Positions 25,158-34,203 of a stretch of DNA of 64,000 nucleotides are shown one piece after another. The translations under genes were made by a program, and so were the position numbers. The stretch's first letter is position 1. Every line of letters begins with the position of its first letter. This DNA comes from an uncultured Acetatifactor sp. (lineage in GTDB: Bacteria > Bacillota > Clostridia > Lachnospirales > Lachnospiraceae): the NCBI GenBank assembly GCA_944384205.1, contig CALWSL010000004.1, positions 1-64,000 on the forward strand. Direction: 5' to 3'. Below the pieces are notes generated by a model. It ran no database searches, had not been told where the DNA came from, and was given only the letters and a program-made list of their open reading frames with translations.

Positions 25158-26609
25158 ATGCTGCCGGAACAGTTTTTAAGCAGAATGCAGGAGATGCTGG
25201 GAGCGGAATATGACGCATTTCTGGAGAGCTTTTCACAGGAAAAATATCAGGCTTTGCGGCTAAACAGACTGAAAACAGGACAGAACGGTGAGAGTGCGGC
25301 GGATTTGCTTGCCCCTGATAAAGAGGGCAAATCTCTGGCACCGTTCCACCTGACAAGTGTGTCATGGGCAAAAGATGGCTATTATTACGAAAAAGAAGAT
25401 TTACCGGGAAAGCATCCTTATCACGAGGCAGGTGCATACTATATTCAGGAGCCAAGCGCTATGGCGCCGGTGACGCTTTTGGAGCCGCAGCCGGGAGAGC
25501 GGATTTTGGACTTGTGTGCGGCGCCGGGAGGCAAAAGTACCCAGATTGCAGCAGCGATGAACGGAGAAGGACTTCTTATCAGCAATGAGATCCATTCTGC
25601 GAGAGCGAAGATACTTTCCGAAAATATTGAACGCATGGGAATTCGTAATGCCTGTGTGACCAATGAAACACCGCAGCATTTAGCACAGGTTTTTCCCGAA
25701 TATTTTGATCGTATTCTGGTGGATGCCCCCTGCTCCGGGGAAGGCATGTTCCGAAAAAACGAGGCAGCCTGCGAAGAATGGAGTTCTGAAAATGTAGTTC
25801 TCTGTGGAGAGAGGCAGGATGAGATTCTGGATTGTGCGGCACAGATGCTCAGACCGGGCGGCAGACTGGTTTATTCCACCTGCACCTTTTCGCCCATTGA
25901 AAATGAGGGAAGCATCAGCCGTTTTTTAGGGAAGCATCCTGAATTTGAGATAGTTCCAATAGCCAAGGAGGAACTGGGAATTCAGGGAGACGGCGTTGCA
26001 AAATATGTGGAGGATGCCGCTGACGGAATGGAAGGAACGCTGCGTTTATGGCCTCATCGCATCAAAGGGGAAGGACATTATGCGGCGGTACTGGTAAAAG
26101 AGGGAAGCGCGCCTGACGGCTATCAGACAATACCGCCTCAGGGAATCCAAAAAGGCGTTGCAGAAAAGGAACTGGGCGAATATCCTGCGTTTGCAAAGGA
26201 GTATTTGCGCGCGGATTTGCAGGGAAATTATGTGAAATTTGGAGATAATATTTATCTTGTTCCAAAGTATATGCCGGACTTAAAAGGGTTGAAGGTACTC
26301 CGCCCCGGTCTGCACATCGGTACGCTGAAAAAGAACCGTTTTGAGCCATCCCACGCTTTGGCGCTTGCTCTGGCACCAAAGGAGGCTGTGTTTGTGTGGA
26401 ATCTGGATTCTGGAGAAAATACGATAAACGCTTATCTGAACGGACAGACTTTTTCTGCGGAAGGAAAAAAGGGATGGTATCTGATTTGCGTGGACGGATT
26501 CAGTATTGGATGGGGAAAACTGGCAGGAGGTATCATGAAGAATCATTATCCCAAGGGATTGCGCAAAGGTGGGGAGTACTATGCGAACAGCGATTATATA
26601 CGAGGATGA
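25158..26609 (+). CDS. RsmF-type rRNA cytosine-C5 methyltransferase
   Basis: 483 residues of the NOL1/NOP2/Sun family. SAM motif LDLCAAPGGKSTQIAAAM, VDAPCSGEGMFRK with one catalytic Cys and YSTCTFSPIENEG with the other. A C-terminal PUA-like/RsmF domain (about 310-483) follows. It would methylate a cytosine of ribosomal RNA. AGGAGGAAGTT precedes ATG 25158. The end overlaps the pseudouridine synthase gene. Confidence 0.92.
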   Translation: MLPEQFLSRMQEMLGAEYDAFLESFSQEKYQALRLNRLKTGQNGESAADLLAPDKEGKSLAPFHLTSVSWAKDGYYYEKEDLPGKHPYHEAGAYYIQEPSAMAPVTLLEPQPGERILDLCAAPGGKSTQIAAAMNGEGLLISNEIHSARAKILSENIERMGIRNACVTNETPQHLAQVFPEYFDRILVDAPCSGEGMFRKNEAACEEWSSENVVLCGERQDEILDCAAQMLRPGGRLVYSTCTFSPIENEGSISRFLGKHPEFEIVPIAKEELGIQGDGVAKYVEDAADGMEGTLRLWPHRIKGEGHYAAVLVKEGSAPDGYQTIPPQGIQKGVAEKELGEYPAFAKEYLRADLQGNYVKFGDNIYLVPKYMPDLKGLKVLRPGLHIGTLKKNRFEPSHALALALAPKEAVFVWNLDSGENTINAYLNGQTFSAEGKKGWYLICVDGFSIGWGKLAGGIMKNHYPKGLRKGGEYYANSDYIRG

Positions 26610-27339
26610 GCATATGCTGGTAGCCCAAAAGCCTGCGGGTCTGGCAACCCAGACTGCAAAAGCAGGGCAGCAGGATATGGTAAGTGAATTAAAGAATTAT
26701 CTGGCTTTGGGGCAAAAAGGAAAGGTTCCCTATCTGGGTGTAATTCACAGACTGGATCAGCCGGTGGAGGGTCTGCTTGTTTTTGCCAAAACAAAACAGG
26801 CGGCAGCAGCCCTCACAAAGCAGCTTGAAAGCGGTACCTTGAACAAACAGTATTATGCGGTTATCTGTGGAAACCCTGCAGAAGAATCCGGCGAGCTTGT
26901 GGATTATTTATATAAGGACGCTGCGGGTAAAGCGCGGATTGTTACTGCAAAAGAAGAGGAAGACCGCGATACGGAATGTTTTGATGCAGAATGCTCCGAT
27001 GTGAAAGACTTTGACGCGAAAAAAGCCGTACTGCAATACAAAATTATCAAGGAGCTGTCTGCCGGGCAGCAGCTTTTTCTGGCGGATATTCACATTGACA
27101 CAGGGCGTTTTCACCAGATTCGTGCCCAGATGGCACATGCAGGAATGCCGCTGCTCGGAGATAGTAAATATGGAAGTGAAGCATCCATAGCGCTTAGCAG
27201 GGGACATGGAATCCGCAATGTGGCGTTATGTGCGTATAGACTGGAGTTGATTCATCCCATGACCAGGAAAAAATTGTCTTTTACGGTAAAGCCGGAAGGT
27301 AAGGCATTTTCTATCGATGGATTGTTGAAAAAAGAATGA
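26581..27339 (+). CDS. RluD-family pseudouridine synthase
   Basis: 252 residues. YLGVIHRLDQPVEGLLVFAKT contains the catalytic Asp in HRLDQ; later RFHQIRAQMAHAGMPLLGD is the second family signature. There is no N-terminal S4 domain. ATG 26581 follows GGGGAG and overlaps the end of the methyltransferase gene by 29 nt, so the two rRNA-modification genes are translationally linked. Confidence 0.92.
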   Translation: MRTAIIYEDEHMLVAQKPAGLATQTAKAGQQDMVSELKNYLALGQKGKVPYLGVIHRLDQPVEGLLVFAKTKQAAAALTKQLESGTLNKQYYAVICGNPAEESGELVDYLYKDAAGKARIVTAKEEEDRDTECFDAECSDVKDFDAKKAVLQYKIIKELSAGQQLFLADIHIDTGRFHQIRAQMAHAGMPLLGDSKYGSEASIALSRGHGIRNVALCAYRLELIHPMTRKKLSFTVKPEGKAFSIDGLLKKE

Positions 27340-27396
27340 TTTTCATGAAAGTTACCATACTAATTCCATAGAACAAGAACTATGGGAGGATGTGGA

Positions 27397-28440
27397 ATGG
27401 TAGAAAAAATAAAAGAAAGTAAACCATTGATACTGCTTCTTCTGACAGGAGCAGTATATTTTTTCCTGAAATATATCTCACCGCTCATTGCGCCGGTTTT
27501 GATTGCCATGCTTTTTGTTACCATTTTTGGACCGCTGCTCAAAAAAATGCAGGAAAAGTTTCATGTGCACAGGCAGGTGGGAGCAGTGGTGCTTTTGGTA
27601 TTTGCGGCAATTATAATTGTGGGACTCATTTGGATTTTGTCTTCCTGGATTGTGGGAAGTCTGCCTCAGTGGGTGGAGGGGCTGGACGCGCTGGAGAAAA
27701 ACATTGAGGATATTGTGCATGCGGTTTGTCAGACGGTGGGGAAAACCATCGGCGTGGACAGCGCCTATCTGGAGCAGACGCTTTTGCATAATATTAATGA
27801 GGGGATTGACTATGTACAGTATCATGCTGTACCGGGGATGCTGTCCCAATCGCTCATTTATGCAAAGCTGCTGGCTGCGCTGGGTGGTTTTCTTGTAACC
27901 TTTATTATCGGCGCGGTGCTTTTGGCGAAGGATTATGACGATATCATGAATAAAATGTTGGACAGAGAGGAATTTCATGTGCTTTTGGAGGTTATTTGCG
28001 GCATTATCCGTTACATTGCTACCTTTGTAAAGGCGCAGTTGATTATCATTAGTGTGATAGCGGTGGTGTCGGCGGTTGTGCTTGGAGTTTTGGGAGTCAG
28101 GCACGGCGTACTTTGGGGAATCCTGGCAGGTCTTTTGGATGCCCTTCCGTTTATCGGAACGGGTATTGTACTGATTCCCCTGGCAATAGTGCATCTTTTT
28201 CAGGGGGCTTACTGGAGAGCGGTAATTTGTGTCCTTTTATATGTTGTCTGCATTTTTTTGCGCGAAATGCTGGAACCCAAATTAATCGGACAGCGCATCG
28301 GCGTGACGCCCATTGCGGTGCTTGTGTCAATCTATGCGGGGATTCAGCTTTTCGGAATTTGGGGAATTATCAAAGGTCCGTTGGGATTCATTATTATCAA
28401 TGAAACCTATCACAGCCTGCAGCGGCGGGGAGGGGCATAA
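27397..28440 (+). CDS. AI-2E family transporter
   Basis: 347 residues with about eight helices. The C-terminal part GILAGLLDALPFIGTGIVLIPLAI and the late IGVTPIAVLVSIYAG are typical of the AI-2E (TqsA/YtvI) family. ATG 27397 is preferred because GGGAGG lies 7 bp upstream; ATG 27382 is inside that ribosome binding site region. Members export varied small molecules or ions; the substrate is unknown. Confidence 0.88.
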   Translation: MVEKIKESKPLILLLLTGAVYFFLKYISPLIAPVLIAMLFVTIFGPLLKKMQEKFHVHRQVGAVVLLVFAAIIIVGLIWILSSWIVGSLPQWVEGLDALEKNIEDIVHAVCQTVGKTIGVDSAYLEQTLLHNINEGIDYVQYHAVPGMLSQSLIYAKLLAALGGFLVTFIIGAVLLAKDYDDIMNKMLDREEFHVLLEVICGIIRYIATFVKAQLIIISVIAVVSAVVLGVLGVRHGVLWGILAGLLDALPFIGTGIVLIPLAIVHLFQGAYWRAVICVLLYVVCIFLREMLEPKLIGQRIGVTPIAVLVSIYAGIQLFGIWGIIKGPLGFIIINETYHSLQRRGGA

Positions 28441-28589
28441 AAAGAATCTGTAGTACAAATTGTTAAATCATATAAAATATAGCCAAAATGATGTTTTTGT
28501 GTTATGCTATAGGAATAGTGCTGATACATTACGCTGATATGGTCTGGATGTAAAAGGAAATTTATAAATTCAAACCCAAGGTACAGAAG

Positions 28590-29021
28590 ATGGCATTTTT
28601 TGACACCCTGACAAGCAAAAGTAAAGACGTTGCGAAGAAGGCAAAGGAACTGGCGGAGGTAACAAGCTTAAATTCACAGATTAGCTCAAAGGAATCTGAG
28701 ATTAAAAATATCTACCGCGAAATCGGAAAGGTTATTTATGAGAATAAAGCGACCTGGAAGGAAGTAGATTTGGGAGAACAGTTTGCAAAAATCGAAGGCA
28801 TAGAGGAACAGATTGCAAAGCTGAAAGCAGATATTCTTGCGGTAAAAGGAAGCAAGTTATGTACACAGTGCGGCGCGGAAATTGCTGCTGATGTGAAGTT
28901 CTGTCCTAAATGCGGTGCACAGGCGCCTCAGGCTCCGGAGGAGCCGAAGGAGATTGTGGTAGAAGCCACAGAGATTGTAGAGGAGAAGCCTGCAGAAGAG
29001 CAGGAGACATCTGAAGAGTAG
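28590..29021 (+). CDS. Zinc-ribbon protein with coiled-coil N-terminus
   Basis: 143 residues. Residues 1-85 form charged helices (coiled coil) starting MAFFDTLTSKSKDVAKKAKE; CTQCGAEIAADVKFCPKCG (about 91-109) is a zinc ribbon; the C-terminal tail is Glu/Pro-rich. Proteins of this type are common in clostridia, with no defined role. Start ATG 28590 lacks a strong ribosome binding site. Confidence 0.75.
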   Translation: MAFFDTLTSKSKDVAKKAKELAEVTSLNSQISSKESEIKNIYREIGKVIYENKATWKEVDLGEQFAKIEGIEEQIAKLKADILAVKGSKLCTQCGAEIAADVKFCPKCGAQAPQAPEEPKEIVVEATEIVEEKPAEEQETSEE

Positions 29022-29054
29022 GCTATAAGTCAGATATTCATAATAAACAAAAAA

Positions 29055-29093
29055 GAAAACGGGTAAAAGGTCGATGACTTCTGCCCGTTTTTC
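29055..29093. terminator. Terminator between zinc-ribbon and flavin reductase genes
   Basis: GAAAACGGGTAAAAG and CTTCTGCCCGTTTTTC pair with few mismatches, with A- and T-runs on either side, so it may serve both convergent genes. Confidence 0.8.
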
Positions 29094-29133
29094 TTATGCG
29101 CCTGGCGGCGCCCGTTTCTTTGCTAAGGAATTT

Positions 29134-29679
29134 TTACAGGGTATTTCCCAACCGGTATGCTTCGTTCAATTTTTCGTTACCCTTTATGTCCCCGACGTCA
29201 AAAACACCTCCGCAAAGAATTTTTCCCTTATCTGTCCAACCAAGGTGCTGCATAAGACGGTCATACCAGTATGTAGTTTCTTCAAATCCATATCCCTCTG
29301 CCGCCATCAGCAGCACACAATCTTTAATCGGATTTGTAAGATTTTCATTACATTCCGCAACGGCAAACAGACGGTCAAAGGCGCATTTCAACTGACCGCT
29401 TACGGTCCAATAGTATAGCGGTGAAGCAAGACAGACGATATCTGCTTCCTTGTAAGCCGGATAAATTTTTTGCATATCGTCCTTTTGAACACAAGGACTG
29501 GACGGGTCTTTGCCGCCGCCACAGCAACCGAGACAAGGATGAATATCCATTTTCTGTAAATCAAAACGGGTAACGGTATGTCCTGCGGCTACTGCTCCAT
29601 CGACAAATGACTGAATCAACGCGGAAGTGTTTCCTTTCGGTCTGGGGCTTCCATTTAAAATCACAATTTTTTTGCTCAT
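29134..29679 (-). CDS. NADPH-dependent FMN reductase family protein
   Basis: 181 residues of flavodoxin-like fold. LNGSPRPKGNTSALIQSF is the FMN phosphate-binding signature, a Cys cluster CLGCCGGGKD follows, then ASPLYYWTVSGQLKCAFDRL, the family's central motif. ATG 29679 has AGGAGTG upstream. It is divergent from an HxlR regulator, the usual partner of such reductases; likely role in quinone, flavin or redox stress handling. Confidence 0.9.
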   Translation of the reverse strand: MSKKIVILNGSPRPKGNTSALIQSFVDGAVAAGHTVTRFDLQKMDIHPCLGCCGGGKDPSSPCVQKDDMQKIYPAYKEADIVCLASPLYYWTVSGQLKCAFDRLFAVAECNENLTNPIKDCVLLMAAEGYGFEETTYWYDRLMQHLGWTDKGKILCGGVFDVGDIKGNEKLNEAYRLGNTL

Positions 29680-29731
29680 ATAATCACTCCTGTTCTTATA
29701 AAGAATTGACAAGTTTTCTTGCTGTGATAAA

Positions 29732-29783
29732 ATTGTAACACGAGAAGAAAAAATAGCAAGTACCCACATAAAGGTAAGGTACT
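29732..29783. promoter_or_regulatory. Divergent promoter region with HxlR-type palindrome
   Basis: Minus strand: TTGCTA (29759-29754), 16-bp spacer, TACAAT (29737-29732) for the reductase. AGTACC at 29759-29764 and GGTACT at 29778-29783 are exact inverted arms, typical of HxlR-family operators, and overlap the -35. Confidence 0.6.
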
Positions 29784-29806
29784 ATCCTTTAAGAAAGTGT
29801 GATTTT

Positions 29807-30139
29807 ATGATTAAGAATTATATTGAAAACGCAAATTTTGAAGATACCGGGTTTCATTATACGTTATCTTTGATTAGTGGGAAATATAAAATGATTATAC
29901 TATATTGCCTTATGGAGTTTGCACCTGTAAGGTTTAATGATATGCGCAGATATATTAAAACCATTTCCGACAAGACATTAAGTGCAAATCTAAAAGAGCT
30001 GGAAGCAGACGGATTAATAAATCGCAGGGAATATCCACAAATTCCCCCAAAGGTTGAATATAGACTGACGGAACGCGGGAAGTCGTTAATGGCGGTATTA
30101 GATCAGCTTTGCGTGTGGGGAGAGATGAATAGGCAGTAG
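29807..30139 (+). CDS. HxlR-family transcriptional regulator
   Basis: 110 residues with a winged helix: GKYKMIILYCLMEFAPVRFND, ISDKTLSANLKELEADGLI and YRLTERGKSL are the family's three conserved parts. It lacks the N-terminal Cys of YodB-type sensors. Divergent from the flavin reductase, which it probably controls. Confidence 0.9.
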   Translation: MIKNYIENANFEDTGFHYTLSLISGKYKMIILYCLMEFAPVRFNDMRRYIKTISDKTLSANLKELEADGLINRREYPQIPPKVEYRLTERGKSLMAVLDQLCVWGEMNRQ

Positions 30140-30180
30140 ACGCGCCGTTCTACAGCCTCAGACCAATTATCACTGAACTG

Positions 30181-30210
30181 TTATAAAAGCTCCCGCGAAA
30201 GCTTTTATAA
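30181..30210. repeat. Perfect 11-bp hairpin
   Basis: TTATAAAAGCT and AGCTTTTATAA flank an 8-nt loop. Just upstream, CTGAACTGTTATAAAAG resembles the end of the element at 12.86-13.03 kb. Confidence 0.5.
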
Positions 30211-30211
30211 T

Positions 30212-30239
30212 AGTCGATGCGACAGGATTTGAACCTGCG
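30212..30239 (-). pseudogene. tRNA-Pro 3'-end fragment (28-bp duplication)
   Basis: The 28 bases at 30212-30239 are identical to 30409-30436, which cover the acceptor 3' strand and T-arm of the intact tRNA-Pro. The remaining tRNA parts are missing or scrambled: 30240-30350 has only GC-rich hairpins such as GAGGTCCCCCGGACCTC. This is a partial tRNA copy, as left by integration or deletion events. Confidence 0.65.
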
Positions 30240-30365
30240 GTCTGCGCTCCGCTTCGGTCGGCTCAATCCGAGGTCCCCCGGACCTCGTGAGCCCTCTGCG
30301 CCCGAACGAATGCGTTCGATCCGCTAGAGGTGCAGGTTCAGAGTCCAAGTTACAATAAATATAAA

Positions 30366-30407
30366 ACAAAAGTGAGTTCTCACATTAGTGAGGACTCACT
30401 TTTGTTT
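30366..30407 (-). terminator. Terminator of tRNA-Pro
   Basis: AACAAAAGTGAGT and ACTCACTTTTGTT are exact arms; on the minus strand the stem is followed by a T-rich stretch directly after the tRNA. Confidence 0.75.
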
Positions 30408-30410
30408 CAG

Positions 30411-30484
30411 TCGATGCGACAGGATTTGAACCTGCGACCTCTGCGTCCCGAACGCAGCGCTCTACCAAACTGAGCCACGCATCG
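30411..30484 (-). tRNA. tRNA-Pro (anticodon CGG)
   Basis: Read on the minus strand: acceptor CGATGCG/CGCATCG, D-arm with GGCTCAGTTTGGTAGAGC, anticodon stem CTGCG/CGCAG around loop TTCGGGA (anticodon CGG), T-arm GCAGGTTCAAATCCTGT, discriminator A. CCA is not encoded. Confidence 0.95.
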
Positions 30485-30585
30485 AATGTCAACATTAAAA
30501 TAATAAATAAAAAGTGATTGATTGTCAAGCAAAAAACGAATATTATGAAAGAAATAGTTTTGAGAAAATAATCCGGAGGTTGAAC

Positions 30586-31788
30586 ATGTACCAGACAATC
30601 GTGACACTGAAAAAAGGAGAGGGACGTACACTCAAGGCAGGCGGCATGTGGGTGTATGACAATGAGATAGACAGCATTATGGGGAGCTTTGAAAACGGAG
30701 ATGTGGTAACCGTTCATGATTTTGACGGCTATTTTATGGGTTATGGATTCATCAACACCAAATCAAAGATTACCGTCCGCCTGCTGGCGCGTAAAAAGGA
30801 TGCTGTGATTGATGCAGCTTTTATGGAGCAGAGGGTCAGGGATGCCTGGGAGTACCGCAAGCAGACGATTGATACGGATAGCTGCCGTCTGATTTTTGGC
30901 GAGGCGGATTTCCTGCCGGGTATTGTGATTGACAAGTTTTCCGATGTGCTGGTGGTGGAGTCGCTGGCGCTTGGCATTGACAAATGGAAGCTGACCATTG
31001 TTGATGCCCTGAAAAAAATACTTGCAGAGGAGGGCATTTCCATTCGCGGTGTTTATGAACGCAGCGATGCAAAGGTGCGTCTGCAGGAGGGCATGGAGCG
31101 GTACAAAGGCTTTATCGGTGAGCCTTTTGATACCAAGGTTGAGATTGTGGAAAATGGCGTGAAATATATTGTTGATGTGGAGGATGGGCAGAAAACGGGA
31201 TTTTTCCTTGACCAGAAAAATAACCGGGCTTCCATTCATCGTCTGTGCAAGGGGAAAAAGGTGCTGGACTGCTTTACGCACACAGGTTCGTTTGCCCTGA
31301 ATGCGGCAATTGCAGGGGCGGCAAGCGTGCTGGGCGTGGATGCCTCCCAGCTTGCAGTGGACCAGGCAGCGGAGAATGCCAGACTGAATCATTTGGAAGA
31401 TACCGTGCGCTTTCAGTGTGCCGATGTGTTTGAGCTGTTACCGGAACTGGAAGAAAGGAAGGAGACCTTCGACGTGGTGATTCTGGATCCGCCCGCCTTT
31501 ACCAAATCCCGCAATTCCATAAAGAATGCGGTAAAGGGATATCGTGAGATTAATCTGCGCGGGATGAAGCTGGTAAGAAACGGCGGTTTCCTTGTAACCT
31601 GTTCCTGTTCTCATTTTATGGACCCGGATTTGTTTGCAAAAACGATTCGTGAAGCCGCAAACGGCGCCCATAAGAGGCTGAGACAGGTGGAGTTCCGCAC
31701 ACAGGCTTGCGACCATCCGATTCTTTGGGCTGCTGACCAGAGTTACTATTTGAAGTTTTATATTTTTCAGGTATGTGAGGAACGCTAA
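30586..31788 (+). CDS. Class I rRNA large-subunit methyltransferase (RlmI-like)
   Basis: 400 residues. N-terminal PUA-like domain (LKAGGMWVYDNEIDS), then a Rossmann SAM domain with VLDCFTHTGSFALNAA, a DPPAF motif (VILDPPAFTKSR) and catalytic Cys in TCSCSHFM. Such enzymes make 5-methylcytosine in 23S rRNA. ATG 30586 follows CCGGAGG; the 24 codons before it in frame have no ribosome binding site. Confidence 0.92.
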   Translation: MYQTIVTLKKGEGRTLKAGGMWVYDNEIDSIMGSFENGDVVTVHDFDGYFMGYGFINTKSKITVRLLARKKDAVIDAAFMEQRVRDAWEYRKQTIDTDSCRLIFGEADFLPGIVIDKFSDVLVVESLALGIDKWKLTIVDALKKILAEEGISIRGVYERSDAKVRLQEGMERYKGFIGEPFDTKVEIVENGVKYIVDVEDGQKTGFFLDQKNNRASIHRLCKGKKVLDCFTHTGSFALNAAIAGAASVLGVDASQLAVDQAAENARLNHLEDTVRFQCADVFELLPELEERKETFDVVILDPPAFTKSRNSIKNAVKGYREINLRGMKLVRNGGFLVTCSCSHFMDPDLFAKTIREAANGAHKRLRQVEFRTQACDHPILWAADQSYYLKFYIFQVCEER

Positions 31789-31851
31789 AGACGTTCAAGA
31801 GAAGAGCTTCAGTTAAGATTATTAGGCAGAGTGATGAGGGAGTGACAAAAA

Positions 31852-33876
31852 GTGAATATAATTAGTTTGTTTAGTGGATGCGGTGGACTTGATTTGGGAT
31901 TTGAAAGAGCCGGATTTACTATTCCAGTTGCAAATGAATTTGACAAAACGATTTGGGAGACTTTTAAGATAAACCATCCTAATACCCATCTTATTGAAGG
32001 GGATATTAGACAAGTAAAAAAGGAGGATATTGCAAAGTTTATCAATGGAGAAGTAGATGGAATAATTGGTGGACCGCCTTGCCAATCATGGTCAGAAGCT
32101 GGTTCACTTAAAGGTATAAAGGATTCAAGGGGACAATTATTTTTCGATTACATAAGGATATTAAAAGAGTTTCAACCGAAATTTTTCTTGGCCGAGAACG
32201 TAAGTGGTATGTTAGCAAACAGGCATTCTGAGGCAGTACAAAATATTTTACAAATGTTTGAAGATGCAGGATATGATGTAACATTTACTATGGTAAATGC
32301 AAAGGATTACGGAGTCGCAGAAGAAAGAAAACGTGTATTTTATATTGGATTTAGACAAGATTTAAATATAGATTTTGGTTTTCCTAAAGGTTCTACGAAA
32401 GAAGATAGTAAAAAAATTACTTTAAGAGACGTTATTTGGGATTTACAGGATACAGCAGTTCCTGCAGGTCCTAAAAATCGCCATAATCCGGAAGCAATCA
32501 ATAATAACGAATACTTTACAGGGGCATATTCTTCAATTTTTATGAGCAGAAATAGAGTTAAGTCTTGGGATGAACAGGCATTTACAGTTCAGGCATCTGG
32601 AAGACAATGCCAATTGCATCCGCAGGCCCCTAAAATGGAGAAGGTAGGAAAAAACGATTGCCGTTTTGTGGAGGGCAAGGAAGAATTGTATCGTAGAATG
32701 ACAATCAGAGAGGTTGCAAGAGTTCAAGGATTTCCGGATAACTTTAAGTTTATTTATAATGATACAAATACAGCATATAAGATGATTGGAAATGCGGTTC
32801 CTGTAAATTTGGCATATGAGATAGCCTGCGCGATAAAAAAATATCTTGAAGGTAAAGGGAATGAAGTGGAAATTGATAATGAAGTGATTGATGCAAAGGA
32901 GGTTAACGAAAGAAAAGTGAGTACGAAAAGTAATGATCAAGGCAGGGCTTATGAATATATATGGATACAAACCCTATACAAAGCATTAAGTGAGCAGAGA
33001 AAAACACGAATTGTTCAGAATTCAAGTTTGATTGCTAATGAACGCGCATGGTTCCTTATGGATGCGGAAATGCAGGAAACCTTGATGATATCAGCTAATG
33101 CAGCTATTGACGCCATATTAGAATTAGAACCCAAATTATCAGAAAATAATGGTGATGAATTAACATTGGAGTTTCAAAAAGACGGAGAGGCAATAAAGGG
33201 TGATGTCAGGGACATTGTAATTAAGAGACAAGAGGATGAATGGGAAATTGGATTGAGTATTAAACATAATCATGATGCAGTAAAACACAGCAGGCTTAGT
33301 GATAAATTGGATTTTGGAAAAGAGTGGTTCAATATTCCGTGTAGTGAAAATTATTGGAGTGCGGTTGAACCTGTTTTTGATATGCTGAAAATTGAAAAAG
33401 AAAAAGGAACCAGATGGTCGGAGATAGAGAATAAGAACCAAAAAGTTTATATTCCTTTGTTACAGGCATTTATGGATGAGGTTCATAGAGCATATGGAGA
33501 GGATAAAGCAATGCCAGGAAAAATGATAGAATATCTGATTGGCATTGAAGATTATTATAAAATTGTAAGTAAGGACAATAAGCGGCTTACTTTGATACAT
33601 ACTTTCAATATACATGATACGCTAAATAAACCAAGTAAAATTAAAGTTTCTGCGATTACAGTTCCGGTCGTAGAACTGCCTACCAGAATGGTTGCATTAG
33701 AATTTAAACCAAACAGTGCAAATACAGTTGAAATGTATTTGGATAATGGTTGGCAGTTGAGTTTTAGAATTCATAGTGCTAAGACAACAGTGGAACCAAG
33801 TCTGAAGTTTGATGTGCAATTTATTAGTATGCCAATGTCCGTATTAAATATAGAATGTAAATGGAATTATACCTAG
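31852..33876 (+). CDS. HaeIII-type C5 methyltransferase-endonuclease fusion
   Basis: 674 residues in one chain. Residues 1-330: DNA cytosine-5 methyltransferase with motif [19 protein letters not shown], motif [14 protein letters not shown] (catalytic Cys), ENV in FLAENVSG, motif [14 protein letters not shown], motif [12 protein letters not shown] and motif [13 protein letters not shown]. After a Glu/Lys linker, residues about 360-674 match the HaeIII restriction endonuclease family: [43 protein letters not shown] and [12 protein letters not shown]. In the classic HaeIII system the two are separate genes. Predicted site GGCC. GTG start; more AT-rich than its neighbours, suggesting acquisition. 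No control protein or second gene is nearby. Confidence 0.88.
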   Translation: MNIISLFSGCGGLDLGFERAGFTIPVANEFDKTIWETFKINHPNTHLIEGDIRQVKKEDIAKFINGEVDGIIGGPPCQSWSEAGSLKGIKDSRGQLFFDYIRILKEFQPKFFLAENVSGMLANRHSEAVQNILQMFEDAGYDVTFTMVNAKDYGVAEERKRVFYIGFRQDLNIDFGFPKGSTKEDSKKITLRDVIWDLQDTAVPAGPKNRHNPEAINNNEYFTGAYSSIFMSRNRVKSWDEQAFTVQASGRQCQLHPQAPKMEKVGKNDCRFVEGKEELYRRMTIREVARVQGFPDNFKFIYNDTNTAYKMIGNAVPVNLAYEIACAIKKYLEGKGNEVEIDNEVIDAKEVNERKVSTKSNDQGRAYEYIWIQTLYKALSEQRKTRIVQNSSLIANERAWFLMDAEMQETLMISANAAIDAILELEPKLSENNGDELTLEFQKDGEAIKGDVRDIVIKRQEDEWEIGLSIKHNHDAVKHSRLSDKLDFGKEWFNIPCSENYWSAVEPVFDMLKIEKEKGTRWSEIENKNQKVYIPLLQAFMDEVHRAYGEDKAMPGKMIEYLIGIEDYYKIVSKDNKRLTLIHTFNIHDTLNKPSKIKVSAITVPVVELPTRMVALEFKPNSANTVEMYLDNGWQLSFRIHSAKTTVEPSLKFDVQFISMPMSVLNIECKWNYT

Positions 33877-33880
33877 ACAT

Positions 33881-33930
33881 CAATAGGATAGAGGATGCGA
33901 AGAGAAGTTTGCGCATTCTCTGTCCTATTG
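33881..33930 (+). terminator. Hairpin downstream of restriction fusion
   Basis: CAATAGGATAGAGGATGCG and CGCATTCTCTGTCCTATTG pair over 19 positions with two mismatches. No T-run follows. A second short hairpin (CAGAGCCAC/GTGACTCTG) lies at about 33992-34022; the rest of the gap up to 34088 is featureless. Confidence 0.6.
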
Positions 33931-34087
33931 CCTAAGACTTTTTGAATATTCAAAGTTATTTGTTATAAAACCTCATATAGCATCGAAATAAGCAGAGCCA
34001 CTGAATATACAATGTGACTCTGTCTTCATATGCGGGCGGCAGTCCTGCCTGTTTTAACGCCACTGACAAAAAGCGATGAAAAGTATC

Positions 34088-34159
34088 TTGACAATCTCCC
34101 GAAATATGATATAGTTCTAAATGCGAATGAGTTGCATTTGCATTTAGAACTATATTTTT
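34088..34159 (+). promoter_or_regulatory. Promoter overlapping 16-bp perfect inverted repeat
   Basis: TTGACA (34088-34093), 16-bp spacer, TATAGT (34110-34115). ATATAGTTCTAAATGC (34109-34124) and its exact reverse complement (34140-34155) enclose a 15-nt loop and are followed by TTTT. The -10 lies in the left arm. AAATGCGAATGAGTTGCATTT inside has Fur-family-like dyad symmetry. It could be an operator for the Fur-type protein at 35046, a transcription attenuator, or both. Confidence 0.6.
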
Positions 34160-34203
34160 GTGTGCTGCGGAAGAAATTTTTTCAGCGGCAGGAAAGGATA
34201 TTT

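Noticed and set aside
30240-30350. Possible second complete tRNA
   Set aside because: Only the acceptor 3' strand and T-arm are present; no matching 5' acceptor strand or anticodon arm can be folded.
34109-34155. Riboswitch upstream of the metal permease
   Set aside because: It is a simple hairpin overlapping the promoter -10, with no recognisable aptamer core.
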